Shown here piece after piece: positions 1 through 7,086 of a DNA stretch of 14,870 bases; the stretch's first letter is position 1, and each line of letters starts with the position of its first letter. The position numbers and the translations under genes are program-made. The notes under the pieces were generated by a model, which was not told where the DNA came from, searched no databases, and worked only from the letters and a program-made list of their open reading frames with translations. Source of the DNA: an uncultured Dyadobacter sp. (GTDB lineage Bacteria; Bacteroidota; Bacteroidia; Cytophagales; Spirosomataceae); contig CAMLNK010000011.1 of assembly GCA_946481035.1 (NCBI GenBank), forward strand, positions 1 to 14,870, written 5' to 3'.

Positions 1-61
1 AATGTGCCTGCTTCATGAGCACATCCAATCAGGTCAGGCTCTACCACTTAAAAACAAAGAC

Positions 62-1201
62 ATGAGAAAGTCATTAAGTATATTCGCAGGCTGTGTGATG
101 GCGTTATTGCTCCTCGCACTGGTACTCATCAAGATAAGATATGGCACAGGAAAATTCTATCCTGACTTCACAGGACGTGTTGCTGCTGATAACCTGAACC
201 TTGAAAAGCTTATATCGCTTGATTACCCGCCTGGAAACATTGCCGTAGCCGAAAACGGCCACGTTTATTTTAATTACCATCCGCTTTGCCGGCCAGGCAG
301 GTTTTCAACTGCAACAGTGTTTGAATCGTACAATGGAAAGCTCTTCCCCTTTCCATCCATTGATGCCCAGAAATGGTTCCGGGGCACATTCGGAATGACA
401 ATAGACAGGCAGAACAGGCTATGGCTAATCGAACCGGCTGCACTTGATTTTGAAAAGACCCGGATATGGGCCTTTGATCTTACTACAAGGCAAAAAGTCC
501 ATTACCACGAATTTCCAAAAGGCCAGGCGCAATACTCCCAGGACCTGCGCATTTCCGCTGATGGCAAGTATGTGCTGCTGGCCAACCCAGGCGTATTCGA
601 GTTCACTAATTCAACGCTTCTGGCGTACTCGTTAGAGGACCATACCCTCAGGACTGTGCTCGAAGGAGGCAAAATGAACCCTGAAAACTGGTTGATGAAG
701 ACAAATGACGGTAGGCCGTACAGGTTAGTTTATGGCTTGCTTAATTTCTGCGGTGGTCTTGACGGAATTGAAATAAGCAAAGATGGCCAATGGTTGTACC
801 TGGCACCAATGTCGGGATCACACTTGTACAGGTTGCCGATGTCAGTAGCTTTGGACGAAAAAGTAAACCCGAAAGAAGCCCAAACACGGTTAGAGGATTT
901 AGGCCAAAAGCCAATGAGTGACGGTATAACCGTTGACAAAGCCGGAAACGTGATCATAACAGATGTTGAGCATGGAGGGCTGGCGTCCCTGCCTCCAGCG
1001 GGTGGCAGGGCGTATACGCTTACACGTTCAAAAGATATTCTTTGGGCAGACGGCGTGGCCACCGGGCCGGATAGCAACTTCTATTTTACAGACAGCTATA
1101 TCCCTGCTTACCTGGGCCAGTTTGCGGCCGCCCCGGATTTGTCAGTCCTTGCAAGTCACAGGCCTTATTTTGTATATCGTTTGAAACAAGGTAAATTGTA
1201 G
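62..1201 (+). CDS. Major royal jelly/Yellow-family (SMP-30-like) beta-propeller protein, membrane-anchored
   Basis: A 379-residue protein that resembles the bacterial major royal jelly protein / Yellow family, often annotated as L-dopachrome tautomerase-related. The frame is open from base 2, but ATG at 62 is preferred because it places a basic MRKS start directly before a hydrophobic segment (about residues 5-23), giving a signal anchor or uncleaved signal peptide. Propeller-like segments follow, including GMTIDRQNRLWLIE, LRISADGKYVLLAN, GIEISKDGQWLYLAP and GITVDKAGNVIITD, and near the end DGVATGPDSNFYFTDS. The length fits the family. The AraC gene starts 5 bp after the stop, so the two are probably co-transcribed. 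The substrate is unknown. The family call rests on overall pattern, and SMP-30/gluconolactonase-like is the main alternative. The protein probably faces the periplasm. Confidence 0.8.
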   Translation: MRKSLSIFAGCVMALLLLALVLIKIRYGTGKFYPDFTGRVAADNLNLEKLISLDYPPGNIAVAENGHVYFNYHPLCRPGRFSTATVFESYNGKLFPFPSIDAQKWFRGTFGMTIDRQNRLWLIEPAALDFEKTRIWAFDLTTRQKVHYHEFPKGQAQYSQDLRISADGKYVLLANPGVFEFTNSTLLAYSLEDHTLRTVLEGGKMNPENWLMKTNDGRPYRLVYGLLNFCGGLDGIEISKDGQWLYLAPMSGSHLYRLPMSVALDEKVNPKEAQTRLEDLGQKPMSDGITVDKAGNVIITDVEHGGLASLPPAGGRAYTLTRSKDILWADGVATGPDSNFYFTDSYIPAYLGQFAAAPDLSVLASHRPYFVYRLKQGKL

Positions 1202-1206
1202 TTAAG

Positions 1207-2112
1207 ATGAAACCGATCGTTCAAATAAAGAGTATTTCTGAAATCAACAGATTTGTAAAAGGGGTCACCAAGCACCCGTTGGTCGCGGTAGTCGATTTTA
1301 GCAAGCTTGACGAGCATATCGACGAAGATATCCGTATCAGCTGTGACTTCTATTCGATCATGTTCAAAAATTACTGTGCCAACAAAATACGCTACGGCAG
1401 GCAAACTTATGATTTTCAGGAAGGCAGCCTTGTTTGTATAGCTCCAAGACAGGTACTGACAATGGACTCTGAAATTGAAAGGAAAGACAACATGATCGGA
1501 TGGGGTCTGTTCTTCCATCCCGATCTGGTCAGGGGTGCATCCCTTGGCGGCAAAATGAAAGATTATACGTTCTTTTCCTATGAGACTTCGGAAGCGTTGC
1601 ACCTGTCCGATAAGGAACAACAAACGCTGTTCGACTGTGTTTCAAAAATACAGTCCGAACTGGAAGAAAATATCGACAATCATAGCCAAAGCCTGATCGT
1701 GTCAAACATTGAGGTCCTTCTTAATTACTGCCTGCGGTATTATGGCAGGCAGTTTATTACGCGGAGGAATTCAAATAAAGACGTCGTCTCCCAGGTCAAG
1801 GCTTTGTTGAAGGATTATTTTGTGAATGAGAACCTGCACGAGAAGGGACTGCCAACGGTTAAGTACCTGGCCGAGCAGGCACATCTATCACCGAACTATC
1901 TGAGTGACCTTTTAAAGAAGGAAACCGGGATGAATACGCAGGACCACATCCATTACTTCCTGATTGAAGAGGCAAAAAATATCCTGCTAAACTCGGATGG
2001 CTCAATAAGCGAGATTGCGTATGCTTTGGGATTTGAGTATCCACAATATTTCAGTAAGCTCTTTAAACAGAAGACAGGAACTACTCCACAGGAATTTAGA
2101 AATCTCAATTAA
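1207..2112 (+). CDS. AraC-family transcriptional regulator
   Basis: A 301-residue cytoplasmic DNA-binding regulator. The C-terminal ~90 residues carry the AraC double helix-turn-helix: the first near residues 216-243 (VKYLAEQAHLSPNYLSDLLK), the second near 268-293 (ISEIAYALGFEYPQYFSKLF), ending in the typical TGTTPQEFR. The N-terminal ~190 residues look like the cupin-type sensing half found in Bacteroidota AraC proteins (for example GSLVCIAPRQVLTMD and GWGLFFHPDL). It follows the royal-jelly-type gene by 5 bp and probably controls that gene or a linked target. The ligand cannot be read from sequence. Its stop lies only 12 bp from the stop of the convergent sialidase-like gene, leaving no room for a separate terminator. 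Confidence 0.93.
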   Translation: MKPIVQIKSISEINRFVKGVTKHPLVAVVDFSKLDEHIDEDIRISCDFYSIMFKNYCANKIRYGRQTYDFQEGSLVCIAPRQVLTMDSEIERKDNMIGWGLFFHPDLVRGASLGGKMKDYTFFSYETSEALHLSDKEQQTLFDCVSKIQSELEENIDNHSQSLIVSNIEVLLNYCLRYYGRQFITRRNSNKDVVSQVKALLKDYFVNENLHEKGLPTVKYLAEQAHLSPNYLSDLLKKETGMNTQDHIHYFLIEEAKNILLNSDGSISEIAYALGFEYPQYFSKLFKQKTGTTPQEFRNLN

Positions 2113-2124
2113 GCCAGGGCTAAT

Positions 2125-3243
2125 CTAAAAAGTTGTAAATACAATTTTATCATTTTGTTCGTAGACGCAGAATATTTTGTCTTCTATTGAACTGGCAGCG
2201 AGCTTCGGAAACTGCCCTTTTGCAAGTCGGCCCTCCTTTCCATCGGAACCTCTGTACATTATCTCGCCTTTTTGGTGCCATACAACCAGCGGGCCGTGCT
2301 GTGTTTCAACTACCGTAGGGGTATTGCCGGTGCCAATTTTTTCTTCTTGCTTACCGGGTTCCGCCTCGAATACTTCGGTTTGGCGCCTCCAAACAGTAGT
2401 GACTTTTCCGCTTCCGTCGGCGGAAATATCGCCACCATCCATGGGGCAGCCATCAATCATGAAATCCGTTGACCCGAGTTTTTGTGCCGTGCTGAAATGT
2501 TGCCCATAATCCTTTGAGCGGACAATGTACATGTTACGAGCGCCATCCAGTTTGTTCCGAAACATTACATGCAGCACATCCGTCTTATCGATAAACACGG
2601 AAGGTTTACAGCAGTCGCAAATGCCTTTTTGTTCTCCCTTATAAATGAGCTGGTTTTTCCCCCAGGTCGCTCCGCCATCTTTTGAAATAGCCCCAAACAG
2701 GTTATTATTACCCAAGCGGGTATCTAACCATGCTGTGTAGACCAGATTGCCGTTGCCTGCACATATCTCCGATAGCGCTTCTTTTGCAGTTGAGTCTTTG
2801 TCGTTGATCTTTACCGGAGCAGACCAGCTTCCAGGTCCACCGGAAGATCTAATCGCGTACAAGTTCCCGTGATGATCACCAACTGTGACAGTGACGAAAT
2901 CTTTGGTGGTGGTAATTTGAGGCCCGCGTCCCATTCCCAAACCCATTTGAGAGAATTTTCCAAGTAAAGATGGCGTGGAGAATGATTTTCCGCTGTCTGT
3001 CGAAAAAATATAATAAAGCAGCCGGTCATTGCCGTTTTTTAAGCCATAGACAATATGTATGATACCCTTTGAGTCGACACTAATTTCAGGCTGAGCGCCC
3101 ACAGCCAATTCTTTTTCGGGTATCCCCGCAGAGGACTGCCTTTTTTCTTTAATCGTCGCTACGAGAAGCGGAACGGCAAAGAGGGCGATTAATAGCTTGT
3201 ATAGAAACATGATTTTTGAAAGTGATCTTTTTACATCTAACAT
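2125..3243 (-). CDS. Secreted sialidase-like (BNR repeat) beta-propeller protein with CxCC motif
   Basis: A 372-residue exported protein of the sialidase-like fold. Asp-box/BNR-like repeats are visible: STDSGKSFSTPSLLGKF, SSGGPGSWSAPVKI, SKDGGATWGKNQLI and SKDYGQHFSTAQKL. A hydrophobic signal segment, FLYKLLIALFAVPLLVA, begins about residue 13; the ATG at 3210 (second Met) is an equally plausible start and puts it closer to the N-terminus. Cys-Asp-Cys-Cys at residues 209-212 followed by KPSVFIDK, and a later MIDGCPMDGG (Cys266), match my recollection of a bacterial subgroup of sialidase-like proteins. I see no confident set of sialidase arginine-triad residues, so glycosidase activity should not be assumed. 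It is divergent from the copper cluster across a 134-bp intergenic region with possible operators, so it may be co-regulated (inference). Confidence 0.85.
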   Translation of the reverse strand: MLDVKRSLSKIMFLYKLLIALFAVPLLVATIKEKRQSSAGIPEKELAVGAQPEISVDSKGIIHIVYGLKNGNDRLLYYIFSTDSGKSFSTPSLLGKFSQMGLGMGRGPQITTTKDFVTVTVGDHHGNLYAIRSSGGPGSWSAPVKINDKDSTAKEALSEICAGNGNLVYTAWLDTRLGNNNLFGAISKDGGATWGKNQLIYKGEQKGICDCCKPSVFIDKTDVLHVMFRNKLDGARNMYIVRSKDYGQHFSTAQKLGSTDFMIDGCPMDGGDISADGSGKVTTVWRRQTEVFEAEPGKQEEKIGTGNTPTVVETQHGPLVVWHQKGEIMYRGSDGKEGRLAKGQFPKLAASSIEDKIFCVYEQNDKIVFTTF

Positions 3244-3292
3244 GGGTAAGATAAAACGGATGGTGATTTACTTCCGAGCGTAAAAAATCCAA

Positions 3293-3321
3293 TAATTATG
3301 CAATAGCCGGCAGTAATTATG
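3293..3321. promoter_or_regulatory. Direct repeat TAATTATG x2, spaced 21 bp
   Basis: TAATTATG occurs at 3293-3300 and again at 3314-3321, with start-to-start distance of 21 bp (two helical turns). It lies in the divergent intergenic region between the sialidase-like gene and the Cys-rich gene. In-phase direct repeats are the usual binding arrangement of AraC-family proteins, and one is encoded nearby. The repeats are AT-rich and could be chance. Confidence 0.3.
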
Positions 3322-3339
3322 TAGAAAAACCTGGTAAGC

Positions 3340-3360
3340 AAGGTGCAATATTTGCACCTT
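3340..3360. promoter_or_regulatory. Operator-like perfect dyad upstream of the copper cluster
   Basis: AAGGTGCAA and its exact reverse complement TTGCACCTT flank the trinucleotide TAT, giving a 21-bp dyad with 9-bp arms. It ends 17 bp before the ATG of the Cys-rich gene. AATATTTG at 3347-3354, inside the dyad, resembles the Bacteroidota -7 box (TAnnTTTG) with one mismatch, though no clear -33 TTG is seen at the right spacing. The position suits a dimeric metal-responsive regulator. The arms recall the AAGG/CCTT character of MerR-family metal operators, but the regulator is not in this window. Confidence 0.5.
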
Positions 3361-3377
3361 CGAGATATATACCGGAT

Positions 3378-3752
3378 ATGAAAGAATGTGTTTTATTTTT
3401 ACTGATCTTGGTCGGCCAGCTGTTTGGAGCTGGCGCGGGCTTTGCATGCAGTAAGAAGCACGTCACTAAAATCAGCTCTGTTTCGCACAGGGTTGCTCAT
3501 AAAAAGGCCTGTTGCACGAGGCACCGGTACTATGGGTCGTGCAATCGCAGCAAACAGTGTGGTCATAATTGCGGTCAGTCCGGCTGCGATTGCGCGCACG
3601 CAGCGAGCGCATATGCATTGAAAACGCAACCGGCCGGTTTGGTCATTACCGTATTTGATTCCATCGATAGTACTTCATGCTGGTTTTTCCGGCAGTCGGC
3701 GCCGAAGCCGGTCTACCTTTCTCTTTGGACGCCTCCCAATATAGGTTGTTAA
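3378..3752 (+). CDS. Small secreted Cys/His-rich protein, putative copper-binding
   Basis: A 124-residue protein with an N-terminal signal peptide (MKECVLFLLILVGQLFGAGAGFA, cleavage probably near residue 23). It contains 11 cysteines, eight of them at 24, 45, 46, 55, 61, 65, 70 and 72, with many nearby histidines and lysines. The core pattern CGHNCGQSGCDCAH (residues 61-74) and the C-terminal YLSLWTPPNIG recall small hypothetical proteins I associate with Bacteroidota heavy-metal efflux loci; this is memory, not a search. It is the first gene of the copper cluster, 17 bp after the operator-like dyad. A role in binding or sensing periplasmic Cu(I) is inferred from residues and context. The stop codon overlaps the left arm of the inverted repeat that precedes the next gene. 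Confidence 0.72.
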   Translation: MKECVLFLLILVGQLFGAGAGFACSKKHVTKISSVSHRVAHKKACCTRHRYYGSCNRSKQCGHNCGQSGCDCAHAASAYALKTQPAGLVITVFDSIDSTSCWFFRQSAPKPVYLSLWTPPNIGC

Positions 3753-3823
3753 GTTGTCTGACGCCACAGGTACGCCCTTTCGGGACTGATGCCTGACGGA
3801 GGCTTTTCATGTATTTAACAACC
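3744..3823 (+). promoter_or_regulatory. Candidate structured leader RNA before the HMA-DUF3347 gene
   Basis: Nested complementary segments fill the gap between the Cys-rich gene and the next gene. The outer pair is GGTTGTTAA (3744-3752) with TTAACAACC (3815-3823). Inside are GCC (3763-3765) with GGC (3801-3803), CAGG (3767-3770) with CCTG (3792-3795), and CCC (3775-3777) with GGG (3782-3784) closing a TTTC loop. The outer right arm ends 15 nt before the preferred start at 3839, so the fold could affect translation. A small GCCT/AGGC hairpin followed by TTTT (3791-3807) is an alternative, terminator-like fold. I could not match it to a known riboswitch class. Confidence 0.35.
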
Positions 3824-3838
3824 CGAAATTCTATTCCA

Positions 3839-4702
3839 ATGAAATCAATAAAGCTATTGATGGCAATGGTCCTATTGCTATCCACCCTTTTGTCATACGC
3901 CGACATCAAGAACCTTCAAACAGAAAACGTGAAAATTGCCGGCGCGTGCGCTCAATGCAAGAAAGGAATCGAAGCCGCCGCATTCCAAAAAAATATATCC
4001 GAGGCATCCTGGAACAAGGATACAAAAATAGCCGCTATCAGCTACGACAGTAAGAAAACCTCCCTGGATGCCGTATTGAAAAAGATCGCACTGGCCGGGT
4101 ATGATAATCAAAATTACCTGGCCCCCGATGATGCTTATGCCCGCCTGGACGAATCTAACCGATATGAGCGTGCAATGAAGCGCCCGGCCGCTGCTCATGA
4201 AAAAATGAGCGCTCATCAACATGGACATGACGCTGGCAAAAGCCCAATTGACCAGGCTGTGCCGTCAGCCGATGATCCGCTGAAGCCGGTTTTGAATGCT
4301 TACTACGCTGTGAAGGATGCGTTGGTCGCTTCTGATGGAGCCGCCGCCGCCTCGAAAGCAGATAACCTGGTGAAAGCGCTTAAAGCGGTAAAAATGGATC
4401 AACTCGGAAGCGAGCAGCATACAGTTTGGATGAAAGTGATGAAAGACCTGGACTTTGATGCCGAGCATATTGCCGAAACGAAGGATGTAGGGCATCAGAG
4501 GGATCATTTTACTTCTCTGTCCGATAACATGTACAAGCTCATTAAATCGGGTAAACCAACCGAGCCGGTTTATTATCAACATTGCCCGATGGCCAAGGAG
4601 GGGAAAGGTGCCAATTGGCTCAGCCAGGAATCTGCAATCAAAAATCCTTACTATGGCGCGCAGATGCTGAATTGCGGCAAAACAACTGAAACAATCAAAT
4701 AA
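3839..4702 (+). CDS. Periplasmic HMA-like + DUF3347 copper-binding protein
   Basis: A 287-residue protein. An in-frame ATG exists at 3809, but 3839 is preferred because it starts a clean signal peptide (MKSIKLLMAMVLLLSTLLSYA). Residues ~25-95 look like a heavy-metal-associated domain: GACAQCKKGIE gives the CxxC pair Cys37 and Cys40, then a VLKKIALAGYDN end. A His-rich linker (HEKMSAHQHGHD) leads into a DUF3347 domain from ~residue 140 (LKPVLNAYYAVKDALVASDG) to the end, with HCPMA (His248, Cys249), GANWLSQES, IKNPYYGAQML and NCG (Cys279). DUF3347 occurs in Bacteroidota copper/silver efflux loci, including fused to CusB. The fusion suggests a periplasmic copper chaperone handing metal to a partner (inference). 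It is separated from the oxidase gene by the 25-bp hairpin. Confidence 0.87.
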   Translation: MKSIKLLMAMVLLLSTLLSYADIKNLQTENVKIAGACAQCKKGIEAAAFQKNISEASWNKDTKIAAISYDSKKTSLDAVLKKIALAGYDNQNYLAPDDAYARLDESNRYERAMKRPAAAHEKMSAHQHGHDAGKSPIDQAVPSADDPLKPVLNAYYAVKDALVASDGAAAASKADNLVKALKAVKMDQLGSEQHTVWMKVMKDLDFDAEHIAETKDVGHQRDHFTSLSDNMYKLIKSGKPTEPVYYQHCPMAKEGKGANWLSQESAIKNPYYGAQMLNCGKTTETIK

Positions 4703-4708
4703 CCAAGG

Positions 4709-4762
4709 CCGTCATAGCGAAACGGCATAAATCATACGATTTATGCCGTTTCGCTATGACGG
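4709..4762. repeat. Perfect 25-bp inverted repeat with 4-nt loop
   Basis: Bases 4709-4733 and 4738-4762 are exact reverse complements separated by ATAC. The repeat starts 7 bp after the DUF3347 stop and ends 26 bp before the preferred start of the multicopper oxidase. Neither side is followed by a T-tract, so it is not a textbook intrinsic terminator. Each arm also has a CCGT/ACGG pair (4709-4712 with 4722-4725; 4746-4749 with 4759-4762), allowing two small alternative hairpins. It could act as a partial terminator, mRNA stabiliser or processing site, or be a small palindromic mobile element. An in-frame ATG at 4756 lies inside the right arm and is unlikely to be the oxidase start. Confidence 0.85.
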
Positions 4763-4788
4763 TGCAATCTTATAACCACCTACACACG

Positions 4789-7086
4789 ATGGATTTATTG
4801 AGAGTCCTCATTTTTAAGGCTAAGTTATCGCTGGCTATCCTAATGCTAAGTTCGGGGCTGATATACGGCCAGAAAGTCGTCCGCTATGATCTGTACGTGA
4901 AAGACACAACCGTGAACTTTACGGGAAAGCCAAAACGTGCCATTGCAGTAAATGGACAGATCCCCATGCCGACTTTGACTTTCACCGAGGGAGACACAGC
5001 CGAGATTTACGTTCATAATGAGCTCGACGAAGAAACGTCATTGCATTGGCATGGGTTGTTCCTGCCCAACAAATATGACGGGGTGCCCAATCTCACGCAG
5101 ATGCCCGTCAAGCCTCATTCTACTCACTTGTATCGGTTTCCGATTATTCAGCACGGTACGCACTGGTACCATAGCCATACCGAGTTGCAAGAGCAAATCG
5201 GTATGTACGGATCAATGATCCTTAACAGGAAGAAAGAACCCGAAATACCCACTGTGCCTATTATCCTGAGCGAATGGACAGACATGAACCCCAAAAACGT
5301 CCACCGGATGCTTCACAATGCCAGTGATTGGTTTGCGATACAAAAAGGGGCAACCCAGAGCTATTCGGAAGCGGCTGGCCAGGGCTATTTGAAAACCAAA
5401 CTAGGCAATGAATGGAAACGGATGACGGCAATGGATGTCAGCGACGTTTATTACGACCGTTTTCTGATCAATGGAAAAAACGAAAGCCAGCTTAGTCAAT
5501 TCAAGCCGGGAGATAAGGTCCGGCTCAGGATTTCAAATGGCGGGGCATCGACCTACTTCTGGCTTACTTATGCGGGAGGTAAAATGACCGTGGTCGCTAC
5601 GGACGGTAACGATGTGGAGCCGGTCGACGTGGATAGATTAATCATAGCGGTCTCGGAGACCTACGATGTCATTCTTACAATTCCGGCCACCCCTGAGGGG
5701 ACTGAGCCGGTATCTTTTGAATTCCTGGCTACATCCGAGGACCGCACCAAGTCGGCATCCTTATACCTGGGCGCGGGCGTGAAGCAACTTGCCTCGCCAT
5801 TACCGAGACTCAAATATTTCGAAGGTATGAAGATGATGAACGGCATGATGAAAATGAATGGTAACCTGGATGATATGGGAATGAATATGAGCCTGAATCA
5901 GATGGATATGAATGTGGTCATGTACCCCGAAATTACAGGCCCGCTGAAAACCAAAAAGCAGAGTGCAGAGAGCAAGAACGAAATGGACAACATGAAAATG
6001 GAGGATCAGGATAAACCAGAAAAAGACAAGCATGCAAAGCACAATATGTACAATAGCAATGCATTGTCTTCGATAACGACCCTGAACTATGCCATGCTCG
6101 CATCGCCTGAAAACACATCTTTACCTAAAAACTCACCGGTAAAAGAGTTGCGATTCGTGCTCACAGGTAATATGAACCGGTACGTGTGGAGTGTGGACAA
6201 TAAAGTTGTCTCGGAAAGGGATAAGATCCTGATCAAAAAGGGTGAAAACGTTCGTATGATCATCTATAATAATTCCATGATGCGCCATCCCATGCACCTT
6301 CATGGCCACGATTTCAGGGTGCTTAACGGAAAAGGTGCGAATGCGCCCATGAAAAACATCATAGACATCATGCCAATGGAAACCGATACGCTTGAATTTG
6401 CCGCTACCGAAAGTGGCGACTGGTTTTTCCATTGCCATATCCTGTACCACATGATGAGTGGGATGGGGGCGATTTTTTCCTACGAAAATTCGCCTGCGAA
6501 TCCTGAGATTCCAAATCCCAGGCTAGCGCAGCGCAAGTTGTTTGCCGATGACCGGGAATTCCATTTCATGGCCGAAAACGACTTTGCCAGCAATGGAAAC
6601 GACGGAGAAGCGATGGTTCAAAACACGCGCTGGAGCATCGGCTCAGAGTGGAGATTGGGCTGGAACGACCATCACGGGTACGAAGTAGAGACCCATTTGG
6701 GCCGGTACATCGGGAGAATGCAGTGGCTGATGCCATTCATCGGGTTTGATTGGCGATATCGGAAAATGGGAATGGATGAAGTCGAAAAGAACCTGTTCGG
6801 GCAGCGCAATACAAAGGATATGCGATCGCTTTTCAGCGCGGGTGTTAATTACGTTTTGCCCATGCTGGTAACAGCGCAGGCGGAGATTTTTACGGATGGA
6901 AACGTGAGGTTTCAGTTGGAACGCATGGATATCCCGCTCTCCAAGCGGCTTAGAATGAACTTGATGATCAATACGGACAGGGAGTATATGGCGGCCGTCA
7001 GGTATATATTTACCCGGTATATTGGGGCTACGGCTCATTACGACAGTGATATGGGATTCGGGGTCGGACTGACACTGAATTATTGA
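4789..7086 (+). CDS. copA: CopA-type multicopper oxidase with C-terminal CopB-like beta-barrel domain
   Basis: A 765-residue periplasmic/outer-membrane copper oxidase. The start at 4789 gives a signal peptide ending near SSGLIYGQ; the in-frame ATG at 4756 lies in the hairpin and would add 11 residues before it. All four copper motifs are present: HWHG (His86, His88), HWYHSH (His125-His130), HPMHLHGH (His500-His507) and HCHILYHMMSGM (His548, Cys549, His550, His554, axial Met559). This fits an intact type 1 site and trinuclear cluster. A Met-rich stretch around residues 346-415 resembles CopA/CueO copper-loading segments. Residues ~585-765 lie beyond the normal oxidase end and have alternating aromatic strands (WRLGWNDHHGYEVETHLGRY, FIGFDWRYRKMG, MAAVRYIFTRYIGATAHYDS) ending in VGLTLNY, as in CopB-type barrels. 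It probably oxidises Cu(I) to Cu(II). Confidence 0.92.
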   Translation: MDLLRVLIFKAKLSLAILMLSSGLIYGQKVVRYDLYVKDTTVNFTGKPKRAIAVNGQIPMPTLTFTEGDTAEIYVHNELDEETSLHWHGLFLPNKYDGVPNLTQMPVKPHSTHLYRFPIIQHGTHWYHSHTELQEQIGMYGSMILNRKKEPEIPTVPIILSEWTDMNPKNVHRMLHNASDWFAIQKGATQSYSEAAGQGYLKTKLGNEWKRMTAMDVSDVYYDRFLINGKNESQLSQFKPGDKVRLRISNGGASTYFWLTYAGGKMTVVATDGNDVEPVDVDRLIIAVSETYDVILTIPATPEGTEPVSFEFLATSEDRTKSASLYLGAGVKQLASPLPRLKYFEGMKMMNGMMKMNGNLDDMGMNMSLNQMDMNVVMYPEITGPLKTKKQSAESKNEMDNMKMEDQDKPEKDKHAKHNMYNSNALSSITTLNYAMLASPENTSLPKNSPVKELRFVLTGNMNRYVWSVDNKVVSERDKILIKKGENVRMIIYNNSMMRHPMHLHGHDFRVLNGKGANAPMKNIIDIMPMETDTLEFAATESGDWFFHCHILYHMMSGMGAIFSYENSPANPEIPNPRLAQRKLFADDREFHFMAENDFASNGNDGEAMVQNTRWSIGSEWRLGWNDHHGYEVETHLGRYIGRMQWLMPFIGFDWRYRKMGMDEVEKNLFGQRNTKDMRSLFSAGVNYVLPMLVTAQAEIFTDGNVRFQLERMDIPLSKRLRMNLMINTDREYMAAVRYIFTRYIGATAHYDSDMGFGVGLTLNY

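Noticed and set aside
1165..1623. 152-codon minus-strand ORF
   Set aside because: It overlaps the end of the royal-jelly-type gene and the AraC gene, both well supported, and has no recognisable features.
3763..3803. Fluoride, TPP, manganese or NiCo riboswitch
   Set aside because: Short fragments (CTGATGCC, GGGAC) recall parts of these classes, but the conserved cores are not all present, so only an unassigned structured element is reported.
3646..3909. 87-codon minus-strand ORF across the gap between the Cys-rich and DUF3347 genes
   Set aside because: It overlaps both neighbouring genes and the nested repeats, and has no protein-like pattern.
4756..4788. Upstream in-frame start for the oxidase
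   Set aside because: This ATG is inside the right arm of the 25-bp hairpin, and the added residues would precede an otherwise normal signal peptide.
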